A DNA stretch of 64,000 nucleotides from Candidatus Eisenbacteria bacterium (GCA_018831195.1 JAHJDP010000099.1:1-64000), one strand, 5' to 3'. Positions 51,936-60,982 are shown, counted from the stretch's first letter. Notes: generated by a model from the sequence alone, not told the origin. Program-made: numbers and translations.

Positions 51936-53429
51936 TTATTTTAAAAGTCTCTTCGCCTCCGCCTCGAGTATCTCACAGGTTCTTCGTAGATAACGTTCAT
52001 CCGTCCTGATATTCCCGATCGCCAATCGTAAAATCGTCCGCCCCCTCAACCGGGTAGATGAGATAAAAATCTCCCCGCTGGCATTAACATTTCGAAGCAA
52101 TGTCTCGTTGAGCTTGTCCAGAGTTGCCGGGGTCATCTTATGGGGTGTTGCTTTTAATGACCTGGGTTCCAAACGGAAGCAAACGGTGCTAAACGGTGTG
52201 GGCGCCATTCTTCGGAAGAGGGTGGACCGGCCTACCCAGCGGGAGAATTGCTGAGCCAAACGGATATGCTCCTGCAAGCGCGTCTGAAGTCCCTCACGGC
52301 CGAAGGTGCGAAGAACAAACCAAAGCTTCAACGATCGAAAACGCCGCCCCAAGGCGACACCATAATCCATAAAATTGACAACCTCATCCGCCTCGGGCGT
52401 CTCGAGATAGGCCGGCACGAGCGAGAGGGCTTCGCGAATCACCTGCGGTTTCCGGCAATAAAGCACACTCAGATCGATAGGACAGAAAAGCCACTTGTGC
52501 GGATTAACCACAATCGAATCGGCCCGCTCCCATCCTTTGAAAAGCTCTCTTTTCTCGGGAAGCAACGCGGCCGCGCCGGCATAGGCGGCATCGACGTGGA
52601 ACCATAATTTATAGCGCCTGCAGATCTCCGCGATCCGATCCAGCGGATCGACACTGGTTGTCGAGGTTGTCCCGGCCGTGGCAACCACGGCGAAGGGGCG
52701 GATCCCTTGATCCAGATCAGCTCTAATGGATTTCTCCAGGAGACGGGTATCCATCCGGAAGTTTTTATCGGAGGGAATACTGCAGACCCCTTTGCGTCCG
52801 ATACCCAAAACAATGCCCGCCTTTTCAATTGAGGAGTGCGCTTCTTGAGAAATGTAATAGCGCAGCGGTGGAAGATCGCTCCGGCCGCACAAACCCTCGT
52901 CACGAACACCGGGGATTGTTTGGCGGGCCGCTATCATGGCGACGAGACTTGATAGGGATGCGGTATCTTGTATAACCCCCCAGAAGCGGGAGGGGAGGCC
53001 CAGCAGTTGACGAAGCCAGTCGAGGGTCACTTCCTCCAGCTCGGTCGCCGCAGGTGATGCCTTCCAGAGCATCCCATTGACATTGAGCGCGGCCGATAGG
53101 GTTTCAGCCAGGATTCCCGGTTGTGAACCCGTGATGCCGAAATAGGCCATAAAACCGGGGTGATTCCAATGAGTGATCCCGGGCAGGATGACCGATTGGA
53201 AATCGCTCCAAACATTTTCCATCGGTTCGGACCGGTTCGGCGGGTGCTGGGGCAATCGCTTGCGGATCTCTCCCGGCTGGACCTTGGCCAGGACCGGATA
53301 TTCCTGCGGATTGGAGAAGTAATGTGAAATCCAGTTCAATATCCAGTCGCCGTACTCCTGAAACTCATCGGAGGACCAGATGTCGCCCGTGGAAGAAACA
53401 GCGGAATCCCGGCTCCTCTTCTCAGTCAT
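51936..53429 (-). CDS. PLP-dependent aromatic/glutamate-type amino-acid decarboxylase (group II)
   Basis: A 497-residue cytosolic decarboxylase of the DDC/TDC family: WNHPGFMAYFG, ELEEVTLDWLRQLLGLP, YYISQEAHSSIEKAGIVLGIG, ATAGTTSTTSVDPLD, WFHVDAAYAGAAALLPE with the PLP-contacting Asp, and VVNPHKWLF with the Schiff-base Lys. These match aromatic-L-amino-acid decarboxylases more than glutamate or ornithine enzymes; substrate (Tyr, Trp, Phe, Dopa) cannot be settled. ATG 53429 has AAGGTGGG upstream. It follows ferritin by 11 bases and is likely co-transcribed with it. Confidence 0.9.
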   Translation of the reverse strand: MTEKRSRDSAVSSTGDIWSSDEFQEYGDWILNWISHYFSNPQEYPVLAKVQPGEIRKRLPQHPPNRSEPMENVWSDFQSVILPGITHWNHPGFMAYFGITGSQPGILAETLSAALNVNGMLWKASPAATELEEVTLDWLRQLLGLPSRFWGVIQDTASLSSLVAMIAARQTIPGVRDEGLCGRSDLPPLRYYISQEAHSSIEKAGIVLGIGRKGVCSIPSDKNFRMDTRLLEKSIRADLDQGIRPFAVVATAGTTSTTSVDPLDRIAEICRRYKLWFHVDAAYAGAAALLPEKRELFKGWERADSIVVNPHKWLFCPIDLSVLYCRKPQVIREALSLVPAYLETPEADEVVNFMDYGVALGRRFRSLKLWFVLRTFGREGLQTRLQEHIRLAQQFSRWVGRSTLFRRMAPTPFSTVCFRLEPRSLKATPHKMTPATLDKLNETLLRNVNASGEIFISSTRLRGRTILRLAIGNIRTDERYLRRTCEILEAEAKRLLK

Positions 53430-53440
53430 CTTTTCCCACC

Positions 53441-53965
53441 TTACTCGGCGGGAGTGGGAGCGGTTCCATGGTGCTCGGCATCCATCCTTGCCAATTCCTT
53501 ATCGAATAAATAGAGACCTTTTTCGGGAACACCGATGATTTTGATCTTGTCGAGAATCGAACCGAAGATGGATTCTTCCTCGAGCTGCTCGGCGATAAAA
53601 TACTGCAGGAAATTGAAAGTTGTGAAATCCTTCAAACCAAAGGCGAGAGCGGCCAAATCGTTGATCTTTGAGGTGACAAGCTGTTCATGCTCAAGGATCT
53701 GCTCAAACATATCCTTCACAGAATCAAAAGCTGTCGGTGGCGCGGCCAGAGTCCCAAGAATCGCCATACCGCCGGTCTCATTGATAAACGAGAAAAACTT
53801 ATCCATATGCGACATCTCTTCACCCGCGTGGCTCTTTAAAAACCGAGCGGCGCCTTCCAGACCCTTTGATTGGGCCCAAGCACTCATTTGAAGGTATAAG
53901 TTGGAAGAGTAAAACTCGAGATTGATCTGAGCATTCAGCGCGTCGAGCATTTCTTTTTTCAACAT
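53441..53965 (-). CDS. ftnA: Ferritin (iron storage)
   Basis: A 174-residue four-helix ferritin. Ferroxidase ligands are in place: Glu17 (INLEFYSSNLYLQ), Glu50 and His53 (AGEEMSHMDKF), a Glu in EHEQLV and EEESIFG in helix 4. No haem Met of bacterioferritin type. Stores iron as ferric oxide in a 24-mer in the cytosol. ATG 53965 has AAAGGATGAG upstream. A 14-bp tandem array starts 15 bases upstream of the start codon, in what should be the leader or promoter. Sits with a Fe-S operon nearby, suggesting an iron-themed neighbourhood. Confidence 0.93.
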   Translation of the reverse strand: MLKKEMLDALNAQINLEFYSSNLYLQMSAWAQSKGLEGAARFLKSHAGEEMSHMDKFFSFINETGGMAILGTLAAPPTAFDSVKDMFEQILEHEQLVTSKINDLAALAFGLKDFTTFNFLQYFIAEQLEEESIFGSILDKIKIIGVPEKGLYLFDKELARMDAEHHGTAPTPAE

Positions 53966-53980
53966 GGCTCATCCTTTCTT

Positions 53981-54050
53981 ACATATCCACACCGACATAT
54001 CCACACCTACGAATCCATTCTGATGAATCCACTGTTACGAATCCGCGAAT
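53981..54050. repeat. 14-bp x 5 tandem array upstream of ferritin
   Basis: Five consecutive 14-base units (53981, 53995, 54009, 54023, 54037). The first two differ only in the last base (ACATATCCACACCG/T); the other three share A-Y-G-A-A-T-C-C at the start. ATCC stays at the same place in every unit. The array begins 15 bases upstream of the ferritin start codon, in the divergent gap to the DUF1028 gene; the rest of that gap (54051-54314) shows no gene. Confidence 0.85.
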
Positions 54051-54314
54051 CGATGGACTCCAGGAAATTCCTGGAAACACTTGAATTTCCCATGGGTGGA
54101 GGTGGGTGTCAAGCTGACGCTGGGAAGGCGTTTCTACAGAAGGGATTGCCGTATCGTAAGAATCGGCAAACAAAAAGGCTCCCCAGTTGCATCGGCCGGG
54201 TCGATCGACGATGCTTGTTTCCAGAATCCATGCAGGAATTTTTGGCCGCCCGGCGGGCGGCCCTGAAGAAGGGACTGATTGAACGGGGATCAGCAGAAGA
54301 ATCAGGGGGGCATT

Positions 54315-55466
54315 ATGAAAAGGAAAAGAATCTGGCAAGGAAGTGATAGGCGGGGCGGGCATCTGATCGGCGGGATTCTGCTTCTCCTCACAACCTTGAT
54401 CACGATATTCATCACAACCTCCATTTCGAACGTATGGGCCGACGAATCTTTCGGCACTTTCTCCATCGCCGCCTATGATGCGCAAACCGGCGAGGTTGGG
54501 GTCGCCGTTCAATCGCGCGTCTTCAGCGTGGGGCCGCGCGTGGCGTGGGTTAAGGGGGGTGTCGGCGCCATTGCGACGCAGGCGCAGTCGAATGAGACTT
54601 TCGGCCCGCGTGGATTGCTCCTCATGGAAACCGGTCTCTCCGCGGAAGAGACACTCGAATGGCTTCTGGCGCAGGATCCCGGCCGGGAGAATCGCCAGGT
54701 CGGCATTGTCGATATCAACGGCGGCGTCGCCAACTGGACCGGGTCGGGATGCGCCGATTGGGCCGGCGATTCCTCGGGCACCGGTTTCACCTGCCAGGGG
54801 AATATATTGGCCAATGCCGAAGTGGTCGCGGGCATGATCAAGGCCTTCCAGGAAACGGAGGGTCAGGAACTGGCCCGACGGATGATTGCGGCGCTGCACG
54901 CAGCCCAGGCGGCCGGTGGTGACAAACGGGGGCAGCAATCGGCGGCGATCCTCATCGGCCGGACACATCCCGATTTCCCGGAGTATGCTTATCGCTATAT
55001 CGATATCCGCGTGGAGGATCATACGGAGCCGATCGCCGAGCTGGATCGTCTTTATCAGATGTATGAGGCGCAGGGTCTTGTACAAGCGCATCTGAATTTC
55101 TCCGATTGGATGGAGGCCAACGGCGACATGGACGGCGCGCGGTATGAGCGGGAACGCGTCGCGCAAGTACTGACACGGGCTTTGAAAGAGGATGTTCGTG
55201 ACGCCGAGATGTTGAACTCACTCGCCTGGTTCGCCGCCACCCACGATTTTCATCTGCCCGAGGCGCTGGAAGCGGCGCAGCGGGCTGTCGGCCTGGAGCC
55301 GAAGAACTCGAATATTCTTGATACTCTGGGGGAGACCCATTATCGGATGGGACACTACGATAAGGCGATCGAGGTGCAGAACGAGGCGATTGCCATTGCT
55401 CCGGACGATGAATATTTGAAGGAGCAGTTGAAGAAGTTTGAAAAGGCGAAGGCGGAAGGGAAGTAG
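54315..55466 (+). CDS. Exported DUF1028 (Ntn-hydrolase-fold) protein with C-terminal TPR-like repeats
   Basis: A 383-residue protein. A basic N-terminus and hydrophobic segment (about 18-38) form a signal or anchor; DUF1028 follows (about 43-250) with GTFSIAAYDAQTGEVGVAVQSR, VGAIATQAQSNETFGPRGLLLM, WTGSGCADWAG and FTCQGNILA, and VRVEDH-type ending. Then helical repeats (about 290-380) with AEMLNSLAWFAATHDFHLPEALEAAQ and NILDTLGETHYRMGHYDKAIEVQNEAI are TPRs. DUF1028 proteins have an Ntn-hydrolase-like fold of unknown substrate. ATG 54315 with GGGGGG upstream is preferred over 54279, which lacks one. Confidence 0.86.
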   Translation: MKRKRIWQGSDRRGGHLIGGILLLLTTLITIFITTSISNVWADESFGTFSIAAYDAQTGEVGVAVQSRVFSVGPRVAWVKGGVGAIATQAQSNETFGPRGLLLMETGLSAEETLEWLLAQDPGRENRQVGIVDINGGVANWTGSGCADWAGDSSGTGFTCQGNILANAEVVAGMIKAFQETEGQELARRMIAALHAAQAAGGDKRGQQSAAILIGRTHPDFPEYAYRYIDIRVEDHTEPIAELDRLYQMYEAQGLVQAHLNFSDWMEANGDMDGARYERERVAQVLTRALKEDVRDAEMLNSLAWFAATHDFHLPEALEAAQRAVGLEPKNSNILDTLGETHYRMGHYDKAIEVQNEAIAIAPDDEYLKEQLKKFEKAKAEGK

Positions 55467-55555
55467 CGCGGATTTCGATCCCGGGATCAACGACCTGAAC
55501 GAGGCTTGTTCAGTCCCCTCCGCCGTCTATCGGCATCGCAGGATTGGAGAACCGC

Positions 55556-56380
55556 ATGTCACAATTGAGAATGCCGGTTGTCATATATGGGTTCGGATGG
55601 ATTCTGCGGATCCTCATGCTTACTTTAACAATATCCTGTCACGGCCAAAATGAAAATCAAGCCGAGGTAGGGGGGCACTGGGAGGTTTGGACGCCGTCCG
55701 ATTCGATCCTCTTGGAAAGGCCGAGGGACTTCATCGAATACGAGAGTGTGCCGATCTCGGGAATCTGTCCCATTTCCGATACGGCAAAGACCGGCGCCCC
55801 CCGTTGCGGATACCGGTGGAATCGCGATGCGTGGGAACTTCTGGGCGCAGGTCTCAACGGAGAGATCGATGTTTTTCTCATCTACCAGAATGATTTGATC
55901 GCCGGCGGCGCTTTCACGGAAGAGAAGGGCGACAACCTTGATCATATGGGGCGATGGGACGGCGAGAGCTGGAAACCTTTTCACAAGGGTATTAATGGAC
56001 GTGTCCGCGCCTTAGCCGAGTTCGACAGTGCCCTGATCGCTGGAGGTGATTTTACGACGGCCGGCGATGGGACGGTCTTTCATCTGGCCCGCTGGGATGG
56101 GAACCTTTGGCGCCACATCGGCGGTGGGGTCAATGGTCCCGTTCGAGCCCTGGCCGTCTATGGCGGCGACCTTATCGCGGCGGGCCAATTCGATCACGCC
56201 GGAAGGGTCCCCGCTCAAAATATCGCCCGGTGGAGTGGGGATGAGTGGCACTCGATGGGCGCCGGCTTCAATGGCCCAGTTCACGACTTGATTGTTCATG
56301 AGGGGCGCCTGATGGCCACGGGCGCCTTCTCGAAGTCAGGTGATGTTGATTTAGAGGGCGTCGCCAGATACGTCGAATGA
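55556..56380 (+). CDS. Lipoprotein with kelch/delta-60-like propeller repeats
   Basis: A 274-residue exported protein with a lipobox-like TISC at about residue 28, then about four repeats of the form W..LG.GLNG.V.AL...G.LIAGG.FT.AG.....ARWDG..W, seen in many secreted FCB proteins that fold as beta-propellers. The number of repeats is low for a full propeller, so it may be a partial or short form. Starts at ATG 55556 (MSQLRM) after GGAG; ATG 55544 is weaker. It ends before a 10-bp inverted repeat. Function unknown. Confidence 0.75.
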   Translation: MSQLRMPVVIYGFGWILRILMLTLTISCHGQNENQAEVGGHWEVWTPSDSILLERPRDFIEYESVPISGICPISDTAKTGAPRCGYRWNRDAWELLGAGLNGEIDVFLIYQNDLIAGGAFTEEKGDNLDHMGRWDGESWKPFHKGINGRVRALAEFDSALIAGGDFTTAGDGTVFHLARWDGNLWRHIGGGVNGPVRALAVYGGDLIAAGQFDHAGRVPAQNIARWSGDEWHSMGAGFNGPVHDLIVHEGRLMATGAFSKSGDVDLEGVARYVE

Positions 56381-56428
56381 CCGGCGGCGGGACAGGTCTG
56401 TTCTTACAACTCATTTGGTGGCAATAAA

Positions 56429-56458
56429 TTACAGAGTCCAGCCGGCGAGACTCTGTAA
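56429..56458. terminator. Inverted repeat after the propeller lipoprotein gene
   Basis: 10-bp stem TTACAGAGTC / GACTCTGTAA with a 10-base loop, 48 bases after the stop. No clear T tract follows (CCGGTTGATTTATTT), so termination is likely but not certain. The rest of 56381-56671 shows no gene. Confidence 0.5.
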
Positions 56459-56671
56459 CCGGTTGATTTATTTATGGTTATGCGGCCGGGCCTGTCCCGG
56501 ATGATAAGATCTCTCCGATTTCAACCAACCTTCTCCAATCCGGCGGTCGATAGTATACTGAGAACTGTTGTTTGTTCCGGCCGCGCGGTCCTGTTGTTCA
56601 TCGGGAGACCCCGAGGTTCTGTTATAAGCTCGGATAGATCCGAAGTCCTGTCGTAAAACCCGGAGAAATCA

Positions 56672-58084
56672 ATGAAGGTACTGCTCATCAACCCGCCCAG
56701 CGATAACGAGCTGGTGGGAAACAATCCGCCCATTATCGAAGAGGAGCGCGGCTACAACCCTCCTCTGGGATTGCTCTATATCGCCGCCCACCTCGAGAAA
56801 TTCAGCAGCCATGAGGTCTCGGTCATCGATGCGCAGGTGGATGAGTTGGATTACCCGAAGCTTAAAAAAATAATCGCAACAGAGAGCCCCGATGTCGTCG
56901 GAATCACGGCAATGACCTTCACATTGATCGATGTGATCAAGACGGCGGAGCTCGTGAAAGAGGTGAATCCCGAAATCCGCGTCGTCCTGGGCGGCCCGCA
57001 TGTGCATCTTTATCCTGATGAGACGATTGCCCTGCCCTCGGTCGACTATCTGGTCCTGGGCGAGGGGGAGATTCCCTTTCACGATTTGATGGAGCATATC
57101 GATCAGCAGGATAAGCTCACCGGCATCACAGGATTGGTATTCCGGCATAATGGGAATGTGGTCAACACCGGTGTCCGAGGCCTTCGGGACAACCTCGATG
57201 AAATTCCCTTTCCGGCGCGCCATCTGACGCCCTACAAGAAGTACACCTCCCTCATGGCGAAACGAAATCCGATCACGACGATGTTTACCAGCCGGGGATG
57301 CCCCTACAAATGTATCTTTTGCGACCGTCCGCATCTGGGGAAGCTCTTCCGCGCCCGATCGGCCGGCAATGTCGTCGATGAGCTGGAAGAGTGCGTCGAT
57401 CTTGGGATCCGCGAATTTCTGATCTATGACGACACGTTCACCATACAGCGGAAACGGGTTGTCGCGATTTGCGAGGAGATCCTGAAACGCGGTTTGGATA
57501 TCGGATGGGATGTCCGCGCGCGCGTCAACACGGTCGACGAGGACCTGGCCCGGTTGATGAAGAAGGCCGGATGCGAGCGGATCCACTACGGAGTGGAAGC
57601 CGGCACCAACCGAATGTTAAAGGTTCTGCAAAAAGGGATCACGGTCGAAGAGGCCCACCACGCCTTTCGTTTTACAAAGAAGGCCGGGATCGCCACACTC
57701 GCCTATTTTATCATCGGTTCCCCCACCGAAACCTACGAAGATATCAAGGCGACGATGAAGCTGGCGCGGGACCTGAACCCCGATTATGTCCATATCACGA
57801 TCATGACGCCCTTCCCCGGAACAGCGCTTTACATTCAGGGGCTGGAAGAGGGTGTGATTGAGCGCGATTTCTGGCGAGAGTTTGCGGCGAACCCGGCACC
57901 TGATTTCAAGCCCCCTTATTGGGAAGAGAATTTCACCCGTGATGAATTACTGAAAATGATCGATGAAGCCTACCACAACTTTTATATCCGCCCGATCTAC
58001 ATTATGAAAAGGGTGATGCAGGTGCGCTCATGGGGGCAATTCAAACGGCATGCGCGGGCCGGCTTGAAGGTGCTCAAGCTGTAG
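56672..58084 (+). CDS. B12-binding-domain radical SAM protein (BchE/YvdC-type layout)
   Basis: A 470-residue cytosolic protein. The N-terminal cobalamin-binding-like Rossmann domain (1 to about 150) starts KVLLINPPS and contains NPPLGLLYIAAHLE, DVVGITAMTFT and VVLGGPHVHLYPDE; it lacks a clear DxHxxG base-off motif. The radical SAM core has FTSRGCPYKCIFC (Cys210, Cys214, Cys217) followed by YDDTFT, IHYGVEAGT and FIIGSPTETYEDI. The C-terminal helices end in a basic tail. The family includes methyltransferases and cyclases acting on lipids, hopanoids and tetrapyrroles; no substrate can be named. ATG 56672 follows CCGGAG. Confidence 0.85.
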   Translation: MKVLLINPPSDNELVGNNPPIIEEERGYNPPLGLLYIAAHLEKFSSHEVSVIDAQVDELDYPKLKKIIATESPDVVGITAMTFTLIDVIKTAELVKEVNPEIRVVLGGPHVHLYPDETIALPSVDYLVLGEGEIPFHDLMEHIDQQDKLTGITGLVFRHNGNVVNTGVRGLRDNLDEIPFPARHLTPYKKYTSLMAKRNPITTMFTSRGCPYKCIFCDRPHLGKLFRARSAGNVVDELEECVDLGIREFLIYDDTFTIQRKRVVAICEEILKRGLDIGWDVRARVNTVDEDLARLMKKAGCERIHYGVEAGTNRMLKVLQKGITVEEAHHAFRFTKKAGIATLAYFIIGSPTETYEDIKATMKLARDLNPDYVHITIMTPFPGTALYIQGLEEGVIERDFWREFAANPAPDFKPPYWEENFTRDELLKMIDEAYHNFYIRPIYIMKRVMQVRSWGQFKRHARAGLKVLKL

Positions 58085-58243
58085 CTTGTCCTGTAACCCT
58101 CAGGCATTCAACATGTTGCGAGCGCGGCGCTCGGCCGCACCTCACAGAAACCTCTGTATTTTTGCCTCAAGGTGTTATATAATTAGGTGTTAGGTGGATT
58201 TGAGCTTCAACATGGGTCGGCATGACGCCTTGGGAGACAGATA

Positions 58244-59851
58244 ATGCCACAACCTGTTGCTGTACAGCACGCCAAAGGTCTTTTCCCAACGCGATATTCT
58301 GGCAGTCGATTGATAATGCAGCTCTTGCTCTCCCTCGTGATCCTCCTTGCCGGTTCCCTCGCGGTCGAGGCCGATCCCGACACGCTTTGGGTTAATACGA
58401 CCTGGGTGGCCCACAGCGATGTTGAGCTTATCAATTCACTCGTCGTCGCACCAAACGCCACCCTGACGATTGAACGGGGCAGCACGATTCGTTTGGGAAA
58501 CAGCACCGAAATCCTTGTCCTGGGGGGCCTGATGGCCCTGGGCACGGCCGGTGAGCCGATCGAGTTTACACGGCTCTACTCTCATTTACCCTGGCAGACC
58601 ATTGCGGCGGACGATCCGACCGGCGACTTTGTTTTTGATCACTGCATCATCCACGGCGGGCAGGGAATTGATTGGGGCTGGGTCGATCGGGGGATGCTCG
58701 GTATTCGTTATGGATCTATAACAATAATAAATTGTGAAATATATGACGGCTTGCAGTGCGCTCTTCTCGCGGTGGGCGCAGGTTTATCACTGCAGAATAA
58801 TCATATTCATAACATCGGGGATGTCGGCTGCAGCATCCGGTATTGGTGCTACGGCTACATCGTGGGAAATACGATCCATGATATGATCGATGACGGCCTC
58901 AATATCGACGGATCGGACATCCACGTTCTCGATAATCGCGTCTACAACACCTATGATGACGGCATCGATTGCGACGGATCGACCGGGCTTGTCGCCCGGA
59001 ATATTGTAAGCGGGGCGGGGGATTGCGGCATGACCTTTGCCGGGGATGAATCGGGTCTGCGTCTTGAGAACAACCTGATCTACGATTCCACCAAGGGCAT
59101 GGAAATCAAACAGAGCTCCAACATCACTATTATCAACACGACGATCGCCGACAATGGCATCGGCATCAGGCTTTATGAAAACGCCCCCGGCAACGGCGGA
59201 GGCATCGGTGTTCTGCGGAACACGATTCTCTGGGGCAATACGACAAGTTATACATTAGATGAATATAGCGATTTATTCGCGGTCTTTTGCGACATTCAAG
59301 GGGATACCCTGCAGGCCGGAGCGGGCAATATCAACGCCGACCCGCTCTTTGCCAACCCCGAGTCGGGGGTGTTTAAACTGCTGAATTATTCGCCTTGCAT
59401 TGATGCCGGTGTGTCGGGTGATTCACCCGTGACCGATATCGAAGGGCATGCCCGCTGGGATAATCCCAATGTCCCGAACACCGGCTCCGGAACCTATACA
59501 TACTATGACATCGGGTGTCATGAGTTCCAGCCCGGCTCATCGGATGCGCCGGCGCCGGAAGGGCGGCAGACGCGCCTGCATTTAGGACATCCGTCACCGA
59601 ATCCGTTCCATCGCCAGGCGCTTGTATCCCTGGACCTGCCGGTCGGTATGCGCCTCGACGCCTTCATCGTCGACCCCTCGGGGCGGAGAATCCGTTCGTT
59701 GGGATCAGAATTGTATCCCGCCGGGTCGGTGCGCTGGGTTTGGGATGGGCGCAACGCATCCGGCGCCCGCGTCTCTTCAGGGCGGTATCATCTCGTCGTC
59801 AGAACGGAAGATGGGATTTCCTTATCCAGGTCTTTGCTCTATCTGCGCTGA
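58244..59851 (+). CDS. Secreted right-handed beta-helix protein with C-terminal sorting domain
   Basis: A 535-residue exported protein. A hydrophobic signal (about 25-43) is preceded by a 24-residue basic/polar lead; ATG 58316 would give a shorter signal but ATG 58244 has GGGAG. The body (about 45-420) has beta-helix rungs: LTIERGSTIRLGNSTEILVLGG, FDHCIIHGGQG, IINCEIYDGLQ, SLQNNHIHNIGD, IVGNTIHDMIDDGLNIDGS and IGCHEFQ at the end. The C-terminal sorting module follows (PSPNPFHR, VDPSGRRIRSL, SSGRYHLVVR). It resembles the beta-helix protein at 28.7-30.8 kb in layout. Polysaccharide interaction is inferred. Confidence 0.83.
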   Translation: MPQPVAVQHAKGLFPTRYSGSRLIMQLLLSLVILLAGSLAVEADPDTLWVNTTWVAHSDVELINSLVVAPNATLTIERGSTIRLGNSTEILVLGGLMALGTAGEPIEFTRLYSHLPWQTIAADDPTGDFVFDHCIIHGGQGIDWGWVDRGMLGIRYGSITIINCEIYDGLQCALLAVGAGLSLQNNHIHNIGDVGCSIRYWCYGYIVGNTIHDMIDDGLNIDGSDIHVLDNRVYNTYDDGIDCDGSTGLVARNIVSGAGDCGMTFAGDESGLRLENNLIYDSTKGMEIKQSSNITIINTTIADNGIGIRLYENAPGNGGGIGVLRNTILWGNTTSYTLDEYSDLFAVFCDIQGDTLQAGAGNINADPLFANPESGVFKLLNYSPCIDAGVSGDSPVTDIEGHARWDNPNVPNTGSGTYTYYDIGCHEFQPGSSDAPAPEGRQTRLHLGHPSPNPFHRQALVSLDLPVGMRLDAFIVDPSGRRIRSLGSELYPAGSVRWVWDGRNASGARVSSGRYHLVVRTEDGISLSRSLLYLR

Positions 59852-59923
59852 TCAGGATAACCGGTTAGCGAACCTTTTTTACTTCGGCGATCTTCCCTGT
59901 CATCTCCGGCATTCCCGTCATGC

Positions 59924-60817
59924 CTACCAGGGGATGATGCTTGTCTCCAAGGCGAATTGTATATATCCGACGGGTGGGAATAGATCGTTGTCGAATCCTT
60001 CCTGTGTTACGCCGTTACCCAGACGGAAGCCTCCGGTGATATTGGCGCCGAGATGTATAAATCTGGTCTGCAGGAAAGTCGCGCCCATTCCCGCGCAGAG
60101 GGTATAAATTTGAAGCCGGTCGCCCTTGATTTTTCTGGAGTCTCCGCCTTCGATAACCGTAATCGGGTTGGTGAAGGAAAATGTCATCAATCCCCACCGA
60201 AAACCGACGAGACAGTACAACCCCATAAAGGTATGATCCTCAGTTAAATAGAAGCGCCCGGTCGCATCCAAACCGAATTCGCTTGGGGAGCTGATCCCAT
60301 CCGCATGCCCCAACATCGTTCCCTTTGTATGATCCCCGTAGTAAAAACCGCCGGCCGCCCTGATTCGGGGCTGGGGGCGGGCGCTGTAGCGGATATAAAG
60401 ACCGTGAAATCCATCACTCTGGTGGCCTGAGGGATTTGTATAGAAGAATCCGAAGTCGATGCCATTCCGATCCGGACCTGAGTTTCTATGGAGTTCGCCC
60501 GAGAGGCTGAGATCACCACGCATCATTGCGGCTGAATCACCGCCGGCTGCGGACTCCCCGGCGCTTATGGACTCGGCGCCGGCGTCTGCACCCAAGAAAT
60601 CGCCGAGGATCGCCTCGTCCTCATCTTCATCCTCATCGGATTCATCGGCCGTGATTTGACGGATAGCTCTTTGCTTCTCCGGTTTCTTCGCAGCCTGATC
60701 CGCAGCGTCGGATAAGCTTCCTCCACGCCGCTGTGGACCCGCACATCCGCCGGCGAAAATCAGAATAAGGATAGCGAAAAGAATGAGAAATAGGGCAGAG
60801 CTTGCTTTGTGCAACAT
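59924..60817 (-). CDS. Outer-membrane lipoprotein with predicted beta-barrel
   Basis: A 297-residue exported protein: signal with lipobox IFAGGC (Cys about 25), an acidic low-complexity linker (DESDEDEDEDE), then strands FGFFYTNPSG, GLYIRYSARPQPRIRAAGGFYYGD, FGLDATGRFYLTEDHTFMGLYCLVGFRWGLMTFSF, RLQIYTLCAGMGATFL and IHLGANITGGFRLG, ending QFALETSIIPW. It looks like a 'porin-family' barrel carried by a lipidated linker. ATG 60817 has GAGGAAG upstream; the frame extends to 60868 without a better start. Function unknown. Confidence 0.8.
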   Translation of the reverse strand: MLHKASSALFLILFAILILIFAGGCAGPQRRGGSLSDAADQAAKKPEKQRAIRQITADESDEDEDEDEAILGDFLGADAGAESISAGESAAGGDSAAMMRGDLSLSGELHRNSGPDRNGIDFGFFYTNPSGHQSDGFHGLYIRYSARPQPRIRAAGGFYYGDHTKGTMLGHADGISSPSEFGLDATGRFYLTEDHTFMGLYCLVGFRWGLMTFSFTNPITVIEGGDSRKIKGDRLQIYTLCAGMGATFLQTRFIHLGANITGGFRLGNGVTQEGFDNDLFPPVGYIQFALETSIIPW

Positions 60818-60876
60818 GTCCACGTCTTCCTCATACCAAATCGTGGTTCCGCTGCCCCTCTGCGTCACTGTCTCTT

Positions 60877-60982
60877 GCCGGCCGGTCCGGGGAGCCCTCT
60901 AAGCTCCTGCGTCAGGCCTCCTTGCTCACATCAGTGGAAGGAGGGACCCCTTCGCTGCGCCACCCACCCGGACCCGACCGGC
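60877..60982. other. Nested inverted repeats between two minus-strand genes
   Basis: Outer arms at 60877-60892 and 60967-60982 (GCCGGCCGG-TCCGGG against its complement with one gap/mismatch) enclose an inner hairpin with arms CCTCCTT (60917-60923) and AAGGAGG (60938-60944). The whole 106-base element could fold into a branched structure. It may be a terminator/antiterminator, an intergenic repeat or a structured RNA; no family is recognised. Confidence 0.45.

Noticed and set aside
53981-54050. Possible CRISPR array
   Set aside because: Units are 14 bases long and directly adjacent, with no spacers of CRISPR size and no cas genes nearby.
53979-55166. A 395-codon open frame on the minus strand opposite the DUF1028 gene
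   Set aside because: It is antisense to a clear protein family, its translation is His/Arg/Pro-rich without domain features, and it has no ribosome site.
56669-57586. A 305-codon minus-strand frame opposite the radical SAM gene
   Set aside because: It mirrors codon-position bias of the real gene; no motifs, no start signal.
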